Below are positions 33,791 through 44,266 of a stretch of 64,000 nt of DNA, one piece after another (within the stretch, counting starts at the first letter, position 1; each line of letters begins with the position of its first letter). The stretch is from the NCBI GenBank assembly GCA_965250265.1, contig CBDFNO010000012.1, positions 62,001 through 126,000 on the forward strand, given 5' to 3'. Both the position numbers and the translations under genes were made by a program. Source of the DNA: PRS1 sp965250265. GTDB taxonomy: Bacteria; Bacteroidota; Bacteroidia; Flavobacteriales; Flavobacteriaceae. The notes under the pieces are model-generated. The model made no database searches. It was not told where the DNA came from and saw only the letters and a program-made list of their open reading frames with translations.

Positions 33791-35170
33791 ATGGATAAAC
33801 TGGATCAACTTATTGCAAACTTCGCATCATTTGTTTGGGGTTTGCCATTACTTATATTATTAATTGGAGGAGGTTTATACCTCCTTATTTTATCTAAATT
33901 TTTACCTTTTAGATATATTGGTCATGCAGTTCAAGTGTTACGTGGGAAATATGATGACCCTAACGACCCAGGACAAATAAGTCACTTCAAAGCTTTAACA
34001 ACAGCTTTGTCATCTACTATTGGGATGGGTAATATCGCTGGTGTTGCTGTGGCGATTTCAATAGGTGGACCTGGAGCCATGTTTTGGATGTGGGTTAGTG
34101 CCATTGTTGGGATGTCCACCAAATTTTTCACCTCAACATTAGCTATAATGTATCGCGGGAAAGATAGTAATGGAGAACTGCAAGGCGGACCAATGTATTT
34201 TATAATGGAAGGATTGGGGAAATCCTGGAAACCGTTGGCAATAATGTTCAGTATATTTGGAATGATTGGAGCTTTGCCAGTAGTAAATGTGAATCAATTA
34301 ACCCAGGCCATTAACGATATCCTTTTAAGACCTAACGGTTTTGAGGTAGGATTAACTTCTAATTTGATCATTGCCTTTGTTTTGGTTACCATAACCTCAA
34401 TTATAGTTTTTGGAGGATTAAAACGAATTAGTAATACGGCTTCAAAATTAGTACCTACAATGGTTGTATTGTATTTTGTATTTGTACTTATAATTCTTAT
34501 AACCAATTTTGAAGAAGTTCCGAAGTATCTTGGCATGATGTTTACGGATGCGTTTGCAGCAAATAATTATACAGGAGATTCCTTTTTTGGAGGTGTTCTT
34601 GGTGCTTTGATTATTTTAGGGATTCGTCGTGGTGCATTTTCTAATGAAGCTGGAATTGGTACGGCGCCATTGGCTCATGGTGCTGCAAAAACAGATGAAC
34701 CCGTTCGTGAAGGATTAGTTGCTATGCTTGGTCCAGCAATAGATACCTTAATAGTGTGTACTTTAACGGCTTTAGCAATTTTAGTTACAGGTGTTTGGCA
34801 AACTACATCTAATGACGGAGTGAGTTTGACTGCTTCTGCGTTTGGAGAAGCGATGCCAGGTTATGGTCAATATCTTTTAATGATATGTATCTTTATTTTT
34901 AGTATTTCCTCCTTATTTTCCTATTCTTATTATGGCACAAAATGTATGTCGTTTTTAATCGGTGATAAGAGAAAGCACTATTATCTTTACATTTATATCT
35001 TGAGTATCATTTTAGCTGCAACAACACCATTTAGAATGATGTTAAACCTTATTGATGGCACGTTTGCATTGATGGCGATTCCAACTATGATTGCAACTAT
35101 TATTATGGCGCCAAGAGTTGTGAAAGAATTTAAGGCATATTCAAAAAGACTTAAAGAAAATAGGACATGA
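33791..35170 (+). CDS. Alanine/sodium symporter (AGCS family)
   Basis: A 459-residue membrane protein of the alanine or glycine:cation symporter family. The signature region is FKALTTALSSTIGMGNIAGV followed by GGPGAMFWMWVSAIVG, and the second signature GIRRGAFSNEAGIGTAPLAH is intact. About ten membrane segments are visible. It takes up alanine or glycine with sodium. The stop overlaps the next start (ATGA), tying it to the acetate-type symporter genes. Confidence 0.92.
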   Translation: MDKLDQLIANFASFVWGLPLLILLIGGGLYLLILSKFLPFRYIGHAVQVLRGKYDDPNDPGQISHFKALTTALSSTIGMGNIAGVAVAISIGGPGAMFWMWVSAIVGMSTKFFTSTLAIMYRGKDSNGELQGGPMYFIMEGLGKSWKPLAIMFSIFGMIGALPVVNVNQLTQAINDILLRPNGFEVGLTSNLIIAFVLVTITSIIVFGGLKRISNTASKLVPTMVVLYFVFVLIILITNFEEVPKYLGMMFTDAFAANNYTGDSFFGGVLGALIILGIRRGAFSNEAGIGTAPLAHGAAKTDEPVREGLVAMLGPAIDTLIVCTLTALAILVTGVWQTTSNDGVSLTASAFGEAMPGYGQYLLMICIFIFSISSLFSYSYYGTKCMSFLIGDKRKHYYLYIYILSIILAATTPFRMMLNLIDGTFALMAIPTMIATIIMAPRVVKEFKAYSKRLKENRT

Positions 35171-35427
35171 CAGATCATAAACAAAAAGCAAAAGCGTACT
35201 GGAAAATAAATCTGAAATATCTAACAATTCTATTATCGATATGGTTTTTGGTGTCGTATGTATTCGGAATATTGCTCGTCGAACAACTAAATACCATTAA
35301 ATTTGGAGGCTTCAAACTTGGTTTTTGGTTTGCACAGCAAGGGGCGATTTATGTGTTTGTAATATTGATTTTTGTCTATATTAGGCTTATGAACAAGCTC
35401 GACAAAAAATTTAATTTAGACTCGTAA
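35167..35427 (+). CDS. DUF4212 small subunit of a sodium:solute symporter
   Basis: An 86-residue protein with two hydrophobic segments (LTILLSIWFLVSYVFGILLV and LGFWFAQQGAIYVFVILIFV) and the conserved YWKINLKY and FAQQGAIYVFV of DUF4212. It normally pairs with the large solute:sodium symporter encoded next, which is 3 bases downstream here. Starts within the last four bases of the alanine symporter gene. Confidence 0.9.
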   Translation: MTDHKQKAKAYWKINLKYLTILLSIWFLVSYVFGILLVEQLNTIKFGGFKLGFWFAQQGAIYVFVILIFVYIRLMNKLDKKFNLDS

Positions 35428-35430
35428 GAA

Positions 35431-37173
35431 ATGGATATTCAAGCGTGGACCTGGATTTTAGTCGGACTAACATTCACATTATATATTGGTATTGCTATTT
35501 GGTCAAGAGCAAGCACTACAGGCGAATTTTATGTAGCTGGTAAAGGTGTACATCCTATTGCTAACGGATTGGCAACAGCTGCCGATTGGATGTCTGCTGC
35601 ATCATTTATCTCAATGGCTGGAATAATTTCTTTTAGTGGTTATGATGGTTCGGTATACTTAATGGGATGGACAGGTGGTTATGTACTGCTTGCTTTATTA
35701 TTAGCACCTTATTTGCGTAAATTCGGAAAGTTTACGGTTCCGGATTTCATTGGTGATAGATATTATTCTAATCGAGCTAGAGTGGTTGCAGTAATGTGTG
35801 CACTAATAGTGTCTTTTACGTATGTGGCTGGACAAATGCGTGGTGTAGGTTTGGTGTTCTCCAGGTTTCTTGAAGTAAATATTAATACAGGTGTCATTAT
35901 AGGAATGTTCATTGTACTTTTTTATGCGGTCCTTGGTGGAATGAAAGGGATTACATATACACAAGTTGCGCAATACTGTGTTTTGATTTTTGCTTTTATG
36001 GTTCCTGCAATTTTTATTTCTATTCAAATGACAGGGAATCCAATACCACAATTAGGATTTGGAAGTAGTGGTGAAGATGGTATATATCTGTTAGATAAAC
36101 TCGATGGTTTACAAAGAGAATTAGGGTTTCATGAATATACTTCAGGAAGCAAATCTAAAATTGACGTCTTTTTTATTACAGCTGCTTTAATGGTTGGTAC
36201 TGCTGGTTTACCTCATGTTATTGTTCGATTCTTTACGGTAAAAAAAGTAAGTGATGCGCGTAAATCAGCGGGCTGGGCATTATTATTTATTGCTGTACTT
36301 TATACTACTGCTCCTGCGATAGCTGTATTTGCAAGAACGAATATGATCGAAACCCTTAGCAATAAAAAATATGATGAAGTGCCAGAATGGTTTTCTAATT
36401 GGGAAACAACAGGACTTATTGAATTCAACGATAAAAATAAGGATGGTAAGATTCAGTATTTAACTGGAGATGCTTTTTTGAAAAGTGAAGATGGTAAGTT
36501 TGATTTTAATAAACCAAATCCTAATACTGAAAATGAATTGTATGTAGATAATGACATTATGGTTTTGGCAAATCCTGAAATTGCAAATTTACCAAATTGG
36601 GTCATTGCATTGGTGGCTGCAGGTGCTTTAGCAGCTGCTTTATCAACAGCTGCAGGTTTGCTACTGGTAATTTCATCATCAATTTCTCACGATTTAATTA
36701 AGAAAATCATCAATCCTAAAATTTCTGATAAAGGCGAATTACTGGCTGCTCGTTTATCGGCAGTTGTTGCCGTTGTTATCGCAGGATGGTTTGGTATTAA
36801 TCCTCCCGGATTTGTTGCGGCAACAGTTGCACTGGCTTTCGGACTTGCAGCAGCATCATTTTTCCCAGCAATAATCTTAGGTATTTTTTATAAGCGCATG
36901 AATAAAGAAGGCGCTATTGCAGGAATGGTTGTTGGTATTATATTAATGTTGTTCTATATGTTGAAATTTAAATTCGATTGGTTTGGAGGTGGCACAAAAG
37001 AAGATTGGTGGTTCGGCATTTCTCCAGAAGGTTTTGGTACAGTAGCAATGATTGTAAACTTTATAGTATCAATAGTAATTTCATCATTCACACCAAAACC
37101 GCCTGAAGATGTACAACAAATTGTTGAGAATATAAGGATACCAAGTGGAGCAGGAGAGGCTTCTAATCATTAA
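35431..37173 (+). CDS. Sodium:solute symporter, acetate/monocarboxylate type
   Basis: A 580-residue SSSF transporter of the VC_2705-like branch that pairs with DUF4212 proteins. It has WSRASTTGEFYVAGKGVHPI at the start, ADWMSAASFISMAGIISF as the sodium-site helix, and a long loop of about 100 residues (330-430) before the last helices. About 13 membrane segments. The acetyl-CoA synthetase gene follows on the same strand, so acetate or a similar short carboxylate is the likely substrate. Confidence 0.88.
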   Translation: MDIQAWTWILVGLTFTLYIGIAIWSRASTTGEFYVAGKGVHPIANGLATAADWMSAASFISMAGIISFSGYDGSVYLMGWTGGYVLLALLLAPYLRKFGKFTVPDFIGDRYYSNRARVVAVMCALIVSFTYVAGQMRGVGLVFSRFLEVNINTGVIIGMFIVLFYAVLGGMKGITYTQVAQYCVLIFAFMVPAIFISIQMTGNPIPQLGFGSSGEDGIYLLDKLDGLQRELGFHEYTSGSKSKIDVFFITAALMVGTAGLPHVIVRFFTVKKVSDARKSAGWALLFIAVLYTTAPAIAVFARTNMIETLSNKKYDEVPEWFSNWETTGLIEFNDKNKDGKIQYLTGDAFLKSEDGKFDFNKPNPNTENELYVDNDIMVLANPEIANLPNWVIALVAAGALAAALSTAAGLLLVISSSISHDLIKKIINPKISDKGELLAARLSAVVAVVIAGWFGINPPGFVAATVALAFGLAAASFFPAIILGIFYKRMNKEGAIAGMVVGIILMLFYMLKFKFDWFGGGTKEDWWFGISPEGFGTVAMIVNFIVSIVISSFTPKPPEDVQQIVENIRIPSGAGEASNH

Positions 37174-37296
37174 TACTTAATATTGTTCAGTCGATTGTTT
37201 CCTGTTGTCTATAGAAAAAAATTTAACACCTTCGTATTATTTCATTAATTTAGATGAATAATAATTTTAGTCAGCATTTCTCAAATTAAAAATTGA

Positions 37297-39204
37297 ATGA
37301 GTAATTACCATATAAAACACCTTGAAGAATATTTTAAAGCTCACAGAGCATCTGTCGAAAATCCTGAACAATTCTGGAGCGAACTTGCAGAAGAACATTT
37401 TATATGGCGAAAAAAATGGGATAAAGTTTTGAGTTGGGATTTCTCTAAACCAGAAATAAAATGGTTTGAAGGCGCAAAACTAAATATTACCGAAAATTGT
37501 ATCGATAGACATTTAACACTACGAGGAGATAAAACAGCTATTCTATTTGAACCTAATGATCCAAATGAAGCTGCCCAACATGTTACCTACAAACAATTGT
37601 ATGAACGTGTCAATCAATTTGCTAATGTCCTCAAAGACCAAGGCATTAAAAAAGGAGACCGCGTTTGTATCTATTTACCAATGATTCCTGAATTGGCAAT
37701 CTCGTTATTGGCTTGTGCAAGAATTGGAGCGATACATTCTGTCGTATTTGCAGGTTTTTCAGCAACAGCTTTATCAACACGAATTAATGATTGTGATTGT
37801 AAAATGGTAATTACAAGTGATGGCTCATATCGAGGTTCAAAAACCATTGATTTAAAAGGAATAGTTGACGAAGGTTTAGAAGATTGTTCTGGAATTGAAA
37901 CTGTATTAGTAGCAAAACGAATCAATTCAGAAATTAATATGAAAGAAGGTCGCGATAAATGGTTGCAACCTTTATTAGATAAAGCATCAGCCGACTGTGA
38001 CCCAGAAATTATGGATGCCGAAGATCCTTTATTCATTCTATATACTTCTGGTTCAACAGGACAACCAAAAGGGATGGTACATACAACAGCAGGTTATATG
38101 GTATATGCGGCCTATTCGTTTAAAAATGCTTTTCAGTATAAAGAAAACGATGTGTACTGGTGTACTGCAGATATTGGCTGGATTACAGGACACAGCTACA
38201 TTGTTTATGGACCATTAGCAAATGGAGCAACAACAGTCATGTTTGAAGGTGTGCCAAGTTACCCAGATTTTGGACGTTTTTGGGATATAGTAGACAAGCA
38301 TAAAGTTACTCAATTTTATACAGCACCAACAGCAATAAGAGCTTTGGCTAAAGAGGGTTTAGAACTTGTTGAAAAACACGATTTGTCATCACTTAAAGTA
38401 TTGGGTTCTGTTGGAGAACCTATTAATGAAGAAGCTTGGCATTGGTATAATGATAATATTGGAAAAAAGAAATGCCCAATTATTGATTCTTGGTGGCAAA
38501 CTGAAACTGGAGGTATCATGATTTCCCCAATTCCTTATGTAACACCGACAAAACCAACCTATGCAACTTTGCCATTTCCTGGTATTCATCCAGCACTTAT
38601 GGATGAGAATGGAAACGAAATACAGGGGAATCAAGTTGATGGGCGTTTGTGTATAAAATTTCCTTGGCCATCAATAGCAAGAACTATTTGGGGAAATCAT
38701 CAACGTTATAAAGAAACCTATTTTACAGCTTACGAAAACATGTATTTTACGGGTGATGGAGCATTACGAGACGAGGTAGGTTATTACCGAATAACAGGCC
38801 GAGTGGACGATGTTATAATTGTTTCTGGGCACAATTTAGGAACTGCACCAATAGAAGATGCGGTTAACGAACATCCAGCAGTGGCCGAATCTGCCATTGT
38901 AGGTTTTCCTCATGATGTAAAAGGCAATGCCTTATATGGTTATGTTATTTTAAAAGACACTGGCGAATCGCGCAACCATGATAATTTACGTAAAGAGATT
39001 AACCAGATTATTACAGAACATATTGGTCCAATTGCCAAGCTCGATAAAATTCAGTTTACAAGTGGCTTACCAAAAACACGTTCTGGTAAAATTATGCGAC
39101 GAATACTTCGTAAAATAGCTGGTAAGGACACTTCTAATTTAGGTGATACTTCTACCTTATTAAATCCAGAAGTTGTACAAGATATTATGGATAAAGCTTT
39201 GTAA
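37297..39204 (+). CDS. acs: Acetyl-coenzyme A synthetase
   Basis: A 635-residue acetate--CoA ligase. The AMP-binding motif is LYTSGSTGQPKGMVHTT, the acetate-pocket motif is DSWWQTETGGIM, the hinge aspartate region is YFTGDGALRDEVGYYRITGR, and the catalytic lysine lies in LPKTRSGKIMRRILR. All features of AcsA are present and the length is normal. It activates acetate taken up by the symporter upstream; the gap of about 120 bases allows a separate promoter. Confidence 0.95.
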   Translation: MSNYHIKHLEEYFKAHRASVENPEQFWSELAEEHFIWRKKWDKVLSWDFSKPEIKWFEGAKLNITENCIDRHLTLRGDKTAILFEPNDPNEAAQHVTYKQLYERVNQFANVLKDQGIKKGDRVCIYLPMIPELAISLLACARIGAIHSVVFAGFSATALSTRINDCDCKMVITSDGSYRGSKTIDLKGIVDEGLEDCSGIETVLVAKRINSEINMKEGRDKWLQPLLDKASADCDPEIMDAEDPLFILYTSGSTGQPKGMVHTTAGYMVYAAYSFKNAFQYKENDVYWCTADIGWITGHSYIVYGPLANGATTVMFEGVPSYPDFGRFWDIVDKHKVTQFYTAPTAIRALAKEGLELVEKHDLSSLKVLGSVGEPINEEAWHWYNDNIGKKKCPIIDSWWQTETGGIMISPIPYVTPTKPTYATLPFPGIHPALMDENGNEIQGNQVDGRLCIKFPWPSIARTIWGNHQRYKETYFTAYENMYFTGDGALRDEVGYYRITGRVDDVIIVSGHNLGTAPIEDAVNEHPAVAESAIVGFPHDVKGNALYGYVILKDTGESRNHDNLRKEINQIITEHIGPIAKLDKIQFTSGLPKTRSGKIMRRILRKIAGKDTSNLGDTSTLLNPEVVQDIMDKAL

Positions 39205-39210
39205 AGTCTT

Positions 39211-40620
39211 TCAAACTTTAACCAGTTTCCATTTTCCTTTTTTAAACCACAAAATTCCAATTACTGCTATCGAAACTTCAGCTAAAGTAATAGCCCAAAA
39301 CACACCAGCTGGTCCAAAATCGAGAACAACCGCTGCTAAATATGCAAATGGTAATTGAAATAACCAAAAGCAAATAAAGTTAATATAGATTGGTGTTTTG
39401 GTATCGCCTGCACCATTAAATGCTTGGATAATAACCATTCCGTAACCATAAAAAATATAACCAGCAGCAATAACACGTAAACATAAACTTCCATATTTAA
39501 CTACTTCAGATTCAGTAGTAAAAAACGAAATAATTTGTGGCGCAAAGACCAAATAAACTATAGAAATAAAACCCATAAAATAGGCAGCGTATTTTCCCGT
39601 TTTCCAAACCGATTGTTCGGCTCGATCTGGCTGTTTAGCACCTAAATTTTGCCCTACTAAAGTTGCAGCAGCATTACTCATTCCCCAAGCTGGCATGATA
39701 CTAAACATCATAACGCGAATAGCAATCGTATATCCTGCTAAAACTTCGCTGCCAAACTCACTCATAATACGCATTAAGAATACCCAACTGGAAGTGCCAA
39801 TTAAAAACTGACCAATACCACCAAGTGATACTTTTATGAGGTTTAGCATCACAGCAATTCGTAGTACAAGGTCTTTAACACCAATTTTAATTTTGCTATA
39901 CCCATAAAATAAAATGGCTAATTGAAACAATACTGCTGTCCCACGACCAATAGTTGTTGCAATAGCGGCACCTTCAACACCAAAAGCTGGTATTGGTCCA
40001 AAACCAAAAATGAATATTGGGTCTAAAATAATGTTTAATCCGTTAGATAAAATAAGTGTCCACATAGCGATTGATGCATTACCAGCACCTCTAAAAATGG
40101 CATTGATTAAAAAGAGTAGCATGATGGTTATATTACCACCTAACAGCACTTTCGTGTAGCCAAACCCTTCGGCAATAAGATCAGGTTCTGCTCCCATTAA
40201 ACTCAAAATTTCTTTTGGATATATAATTCCGATTATACTAATAATTACAGCTATAAATACACCGATAAAAATAGCCTGTACAGCTGCATCTGTTGCGCCT
40301 TTTATATTTTTTTCTCCTACGCGTCTTGCTACAACTGCGGTGGCTGCCATACTCAATCCAATGGCCACAGCATATACAAGCGTAATAACCGATTCGGTTA
40401 AACCAATAGTAGCAACAGCATTAACACTAATTTGCGATACATACATGATATCTACAATTGCGAAAATAGATTCCATAAGCATTTCCAGTATCATGGGAAT
40501 GGATAGCATAAATACAGCTCGACGAATACTACCTGTTGTAAATTCTTGTTCTTTGCCAGTAACAGCTATTTTGAAATATTGAAAAAATTGTTTAAGAGAA
40601 ATATTATGTTTTGAATGCAT
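39211..40620 (-). CDS. MATE family efflux transporter
   Basis: A MATE exporter of about 469 residues from the ATG giving MHSKHNISLKQFFQYF (an upstream ATG at 40650 would add 10 residues). Twelve membrane segments in two halves are visible; the first half begins RRAVFMLSIPMILEMLMESI. These export drugs or metabolites with sodium or protons. The gene is convergent with acs, with only a few bases between the stops. Confidence 0.9.
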   Translation of the reverse strand: MHSKHNISLKQFFQYFKIAVTGKEQEFTTGSIRRAVFMLSIPMILEMLMESIFAIVDIMYVSQISVNAVATIGLTESVITLVYAVAIGLSMAATAVVARRVGEKNIKGATDAAVQAIFIGVFIAVIISIIGIIYPKEILSLMGAEPDLIAEGFGYTKVLLGGNITIMLLFLINAIFRGAGNASIAMWTLILSNGLNIILDPIFIFGFGPIPAFGVEGAAIATTIGRGTAVLFQLAILFYGYSKIKIGVKDLVLRIAVMLNLIKVSLGGIGQFLIGTSSWVFLMRIMSEFGSEVLAGYTIAIRVMMFSIMPAWGMSNAAATLVGQNLGAKQPDRAEQSVWKTGKYAAYFMGFISIVYLVFAPQIISFFTTESEVVKYGSLCLRVIAAGYIFYGYGMVIIQAFNGAGDTKTPIYINFICFWLFQLPFAYLAAVVLDFGPAGVFWAITLAEVSIAVIGILWFKKGKWKLVKV

Positions 40621-40772
40621 GATTAGTAATGTAAAATAAGACAAGGCCAAACACCATTGGCGTTTAGCAATTTTTTGTTCGAGAGAACCTCGATACCACC
40701 GAAAACATAATTAAGCAATCATAAACAACAAATATGAAACATTATTTTGAATTTGGCAATTTTATCTAATAT

Positions 40773-41966
40773 TTAAGTTTTGGAAACCTTCAGTCTTATA
40801 AAAATCATTAATGACAAAATTCCGAAGATTGAAAACCCAATAAACAAAGGCAATACAGAATCTGTTACAAAGCTACCAATATAGTTGGCAATTGGTACAG
40901 CCATAACCGTGGATACAAAGCCATTGATAGCAGCTCCAATACCTGCAATATGTCCTAGAGGTTGCATAGCTAGAGCTCTTAAATTTCCAAATAGAAATCC
41001 GATAGCAAAGAACTGCAATGCAAAAAAACCAAGTAGGACACCAATACTAGGATTTGTGCCAGACCAAAATAATAGAATATATAATAGTGAGATTAGAGCA
41101 TATGCAATAACGCCGACATATGCTATACGCCACATTCCATATTTTACTACCAATCTGCTATTTAAAAATGTGGCCAAACCTACTGCAATCGCTAAACTTG
41201 CAAAGATGTAAGGGAATTTATCAGCAAGATTATATTGAACCTGAAAAATTTGTTGTGCAGTGCTCAAATACACCATAAACGATCCAGTTATAAATCCGGA
41301 AACAAATGTAAACGCAACAGCATCTTTATATTTTAAAAATTCTTTCGTGCCATTTATAAATAGTTTTGCAGAAAATTTAATACGATTTTCAATTGCTAAT
41401 GTTTCTGATTGACGTTGCCAAAACCAAATCATGACTAGCACACCAAATAAAAGATTCACATAAAAAATGGATCTCCAATCAAAAAAGTTAAGTAATAACT
41501 GTCCTATTGTGGGAGCAATAACAGGGACTAATATAAATATCATTACGACAATAGATAAGATTTTAGCCATATAATTCCCACTATAAGTATCCCTGATCAT
41601 TGATATGCTAAGGCTTCTAGGTGAAGACAAACCAACTCCTTGCAGCACACGACCAATAATCATCATTTCAAAGTTGTTGGTGGTTACGCAAATAATACTC
41701 GCAATGATAAACACTACAAATCCAATATAGACAATTCGCTTCCTTCCAAAACTGTCAGATAATGGGCCAAAAATAAGTTGTCCAAAACCCAAACCTAGAA
41801 AGATCATGGTAATTAATAATTGGTTGTCACTAATATTAGTAACACCTAAAGTCTCACCAATTTGTGGTAATGCAGGTAAAAGCGCATCAATTGATATAGC
41901 AACGATAGACATTAATGAGGCCATCAATGCCACAAACTCAAATTCGAAGGTCTGCTTATTTTGCAT
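40773..41966 (-). CDS. Bcr/CflA family multidrug MFS transporter
   Basis: A 397-residue, 12-segment transporter of the major facilitator superfamily. The family motif between segments 2 and 3 is LIFGPLSDSFGRKRIVYIGF, and GRVLQGVGLSSPRSLSISMI follows in segment 4, typical of the Bcr/CflA drug-export branch. A TACTTTTG -7 box ends only 4 bases upstream of the ATG (41967-41970 between), so the transcript may have little or no leader. Confidence 0.88.
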   Translation of the reverse strand: MQNKQTFEFEFVALMASLMSIVAISIDALLPALPQIGETLGVTNISDNQLLITMIFLGLGFGQLIFGPLSDSFGRKRIVYIGFVVFIIASIICVTTNNFEMMIIGRVLQGVGLSSPRSLSISMIRDTYSGNYMAKILSIVVMIFILVPVIAPTIGQLLLNFFDWRSIFYVNLLFGVLVMIWFWQRQSETLAIENRIKFSAKLFINGTKEFLKYKDAVAFTFVSGFITGSFMVYLSTAQQIFQVQYNLADKFPYIFASLAIAVGLATFLNSRLVVKYGMWRIAYVGVIAYALISLLYILLFWSGTNPSIGVLLGFFALQFFAIGFLFGNLRALAMQPLGHIAGIGAAINGFVSTVMAVPIANYIGSFVTDSVLPLFIGFSIFGILSLMIFIRLKVSKT

Positions 41967-41970
41967 TGCG

Positions 41971-41978
41971 CAAAAGTA
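41971..41978 (-). promoter_or_regulatory. -7 box directly at the Bcr/CflA gene start
   Basis: TACTTTTG on the minus strand, a perfect TAnnTTTG, followed by 4 bases and the ATG. A clear -33 element was not found at the usual distance. Confidence 0.5.
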
Positions 41979-42044
41979 AGTTAATTATGTGTATGAAAAA
42001 TGCATATATTTAGAATTGAAAATAATCAACCAAAATTGATAATT

Positions 42045-44264
42045 ATGAAACGAATTAAATCCTTCCTAATTTTAATATTTACCTTTTGTTTTACAAGTGT
42101 TTTGGTACAAGCACAATCAAGCCCTGTGATGGGGTTTTCAAAAACTGAAGCAACAATACAATTAGAATTAGAAGCTAATTTTGACAAAGAACTCAAAGCC
42201 AACAATCTCGATGAGTGGATGAAATATTTAACAGCAAGACCGCATCATGTTGGCGCGCCTTACGAAAAAAACGTAGTTGATTTTATTGCAAATAAGTTTA
42301 AAAAATGGGGTTATGATGTTAAAATAGAAAAGTTTAATGTACTATTTCCTACGCCTAAATTACGTTTGTTAGAATTGATTGCACCAACTAAATACACTGC
42401 AAGTTTACGAGAGCCACCGGTAGAAGGTGATGAGTCTTCAAAACAAATAGAAGAAGCACTTCCAGGGTTTAATTGTTTTTCAATTGATGGCGATGTAACT
42501 GCGGAATTGGTGTTTGTAAATTATGGTTTGCCTGCTGATTATGAAGTGTTAGAGCGGCGAGGGATAGATGTAAAAGGGAAAATTGTGATTGCCAAATATA
42601 TGGGTTCATGGAGAGGAATTAAACCAAAAGTTGCTGCTGAAAAAGGAGCTATAGGTTGTATTATTTATTCTGATCCTAAAGATGATGGTTATGCACGAGG
42701 TGATGTATATCCTAAAGGTCCTTTTAAAAATGAATATGGCGTGCAACGTGGTGCTGTATTGGATTTACCTTATGCTCCAGGCGATCCTTTAACGCCTGGT
42801 TATGGAGCGACGGATGATGCAAAACGATTGAAAATTGAAGAGGCAACTTCATTGACAAAAATTCCAGTTTTACCAATTTCGTATCACGATGCTTTGCCAT
42901 TGCTGAAAGCTTTGGAAGGTAAGGTTGCTCCAAGAAATTGGGCAGGCGCTTTACCAATTACTTATCATATTGGTCCTGGACCAGCAAAAGTGCATTTGAA
43001 ATTAGAATTTAACTGGGACTTAAAACCAGCTTACGATATTATAGCAACCTTAAAAGGAAGTACTTTACCAGATGAATGGGTAATTCGCGGTAATCATCAT
43101 GATGCCTGGGTTCATGGTGCAAACGATCCTATAAGTGGTTTGGTAGCTATGATGGAAGAAGCAAGAGCTATTAGTGAATTGGTTAAAAAAGGATTTCGTC
43201 CAAAACGAACGATGAAATTTTGTGCTTGGGGAGCAGAAGAACCTGGTTTATTGGGTTCTACGGAATGGGTAGAAACACATGCTGAAGAATTAAAACAAAA
43301 GGTAGTTGCATACATAAATACTGATGGTACTGGAGCCGGTTTTTTAGGAGCTGGAGGGTCGCATACTCTAGAAAAGTTTTTTGATGAAATAACACATAAA
43401 GTTCAAGATCCTCAAACAAATGTTTCAGTTTTTGAAAGACGTAATGCTATCGAAAAAGTAAATGGAAGACCATCATGGACGTATTATAATTTATCAGCTT
43501 TAGGTTCTGGATCAGATTATTCTCCATTTTTTCAACATCTAGGTATTGCATCTTTTAATATGGGATTTGGTGGTGAAAGTTCAGGTGGTGAATACCATAC
43601 CATGTACGATTCTTATAAACTTTATAAACGATTTAAAGATCCTACGTTCCAATATGGAGTTACACTTGCCAAGGTTGCAGGACGAACAAGTCTTCGTTTA
43701 GCAAATGCAGAAATTTTGCCTTTTGAGTTTGAGCATTTCACTAAAATAGTATCAAGATATGTTGATGAGGTAATCAAGTTAGCTGATGAGTTACGAATAG
43801 AAACTAAAAAAAATAATATTCTGATTACAACTGGCATTTACAAATTGTCAGACAATCCGAAAGCACATCTAAAGGCACCAAAAATTAAAGAACCTGTACC
43901 TTACTTTAATTTTGCTCCTATAGAAAATGCATTGCATGAACTTAAGAGTAAAGCAATTGCGTTTTCAAATGCATTAAAAGATAATAGAATAAATAGTCTA
44001 AATAAAACTGCTATAAACAGAATCCTTAAGGATATGGAGCGTTCATTTATAAGAGAACATGGATTACCACGTCGCCCTTGGTACAGGCATCATATTTATG
44101 CACCAGGATTTTATACTGGCTATGGTGTTAAAACACTTCCAGGTGTTAGAGAAGCTATTGAAGAGCGAGATTTTAATGAAGTTAAAAAACAAGTAAATAT
44201 TCTTGCAGACGTCTTAATGTCGTTTAGTGATAAAATTGGAAAAGCAACAAGTTTATTGAAATAA
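42045..44264 (+). CDS. M28 family zinc peptidase (glutamate carboxypeptidase II-like)
   Basis: About 739 residues from the ATG beginning MKRIKSFLILIFTFCFTSVL, which is a signal peptide ending near VQAQS; the upstream ATG at 42000 would spoil it. A PA domain (about 165-330) precedes the peptidase core. Zinc ligands and the catalytic glutamate are seen in NHHDAWVHGANDPISG, WGAEEPGLLGSTEW, INTDGTGAG and GGEYHTMYDS. The C-terminal quarter is the transferrin-receptor-like dimerisation domain. This is the M28B branch; it probably trims peptides outside the cytoplasm. Confidence 0.92.
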   Translation: MKRIKSFLILIFTFCFTSVLVQAQSSPVMGFSKTEATIQLELEANFDKELKANNLDEWMKYLTARPHHVGAPYEKNVVDFIANKFKKWGYDVKIEKFNVLFPTPKLRLLELIAPTKYTASLREPPVEGDESSKQIEEALPGFNCFSIDGDVTAELVFVNYGLPADYEVLERRGIDVKGKIVIAKYMGSWRGIKPKVAAEKGAIGCIIYSDPKDDGYARGDVYPKGPFKNEYGVQRGAVLDLPYAPGDPLTPGYGATDDAKRLKIEEATSLTKIPVLPISYHDALPLLKALEGKVAPRNWAGALPITYHIGPGPAKVHLKLEFNWDLKPAYDIIATLKGSTLPDEWVIRGNHHDAWVHGANDPISGLVAMMEEARAISELVKKGFRPKRTMKFCAWGAEEPGLLGSTEWVETHAEELKQKVVAYINTDGTGAGFLGAGGSHTLEKFFDEITHKVQDPQTNVSVFERRNAIEKVNGRPSWTYYNLSALGSGSDYSPFFQHLGIASFNMGFGGESSGGEYHTMYDSYKLYKRFKDPTFQYGVTLAKVAGRTSLRLANAEILPFEFEHFTKIVSRYVDEVIKLADELRIETKKNNILITTGIYKLSDNPKAHLKAPKIKEPVPYFNFAPIENALHELKSKAIAFSNALKDNRINSLNKTAINRILKDMERSFIREHGLPRRPWYRHHIYAPGFYTGYGVKTLPGVREAIEERDFNEVKKQVNILADVLMSFSDKIGKATSLLK

Positions 44265-44266
44265 GT

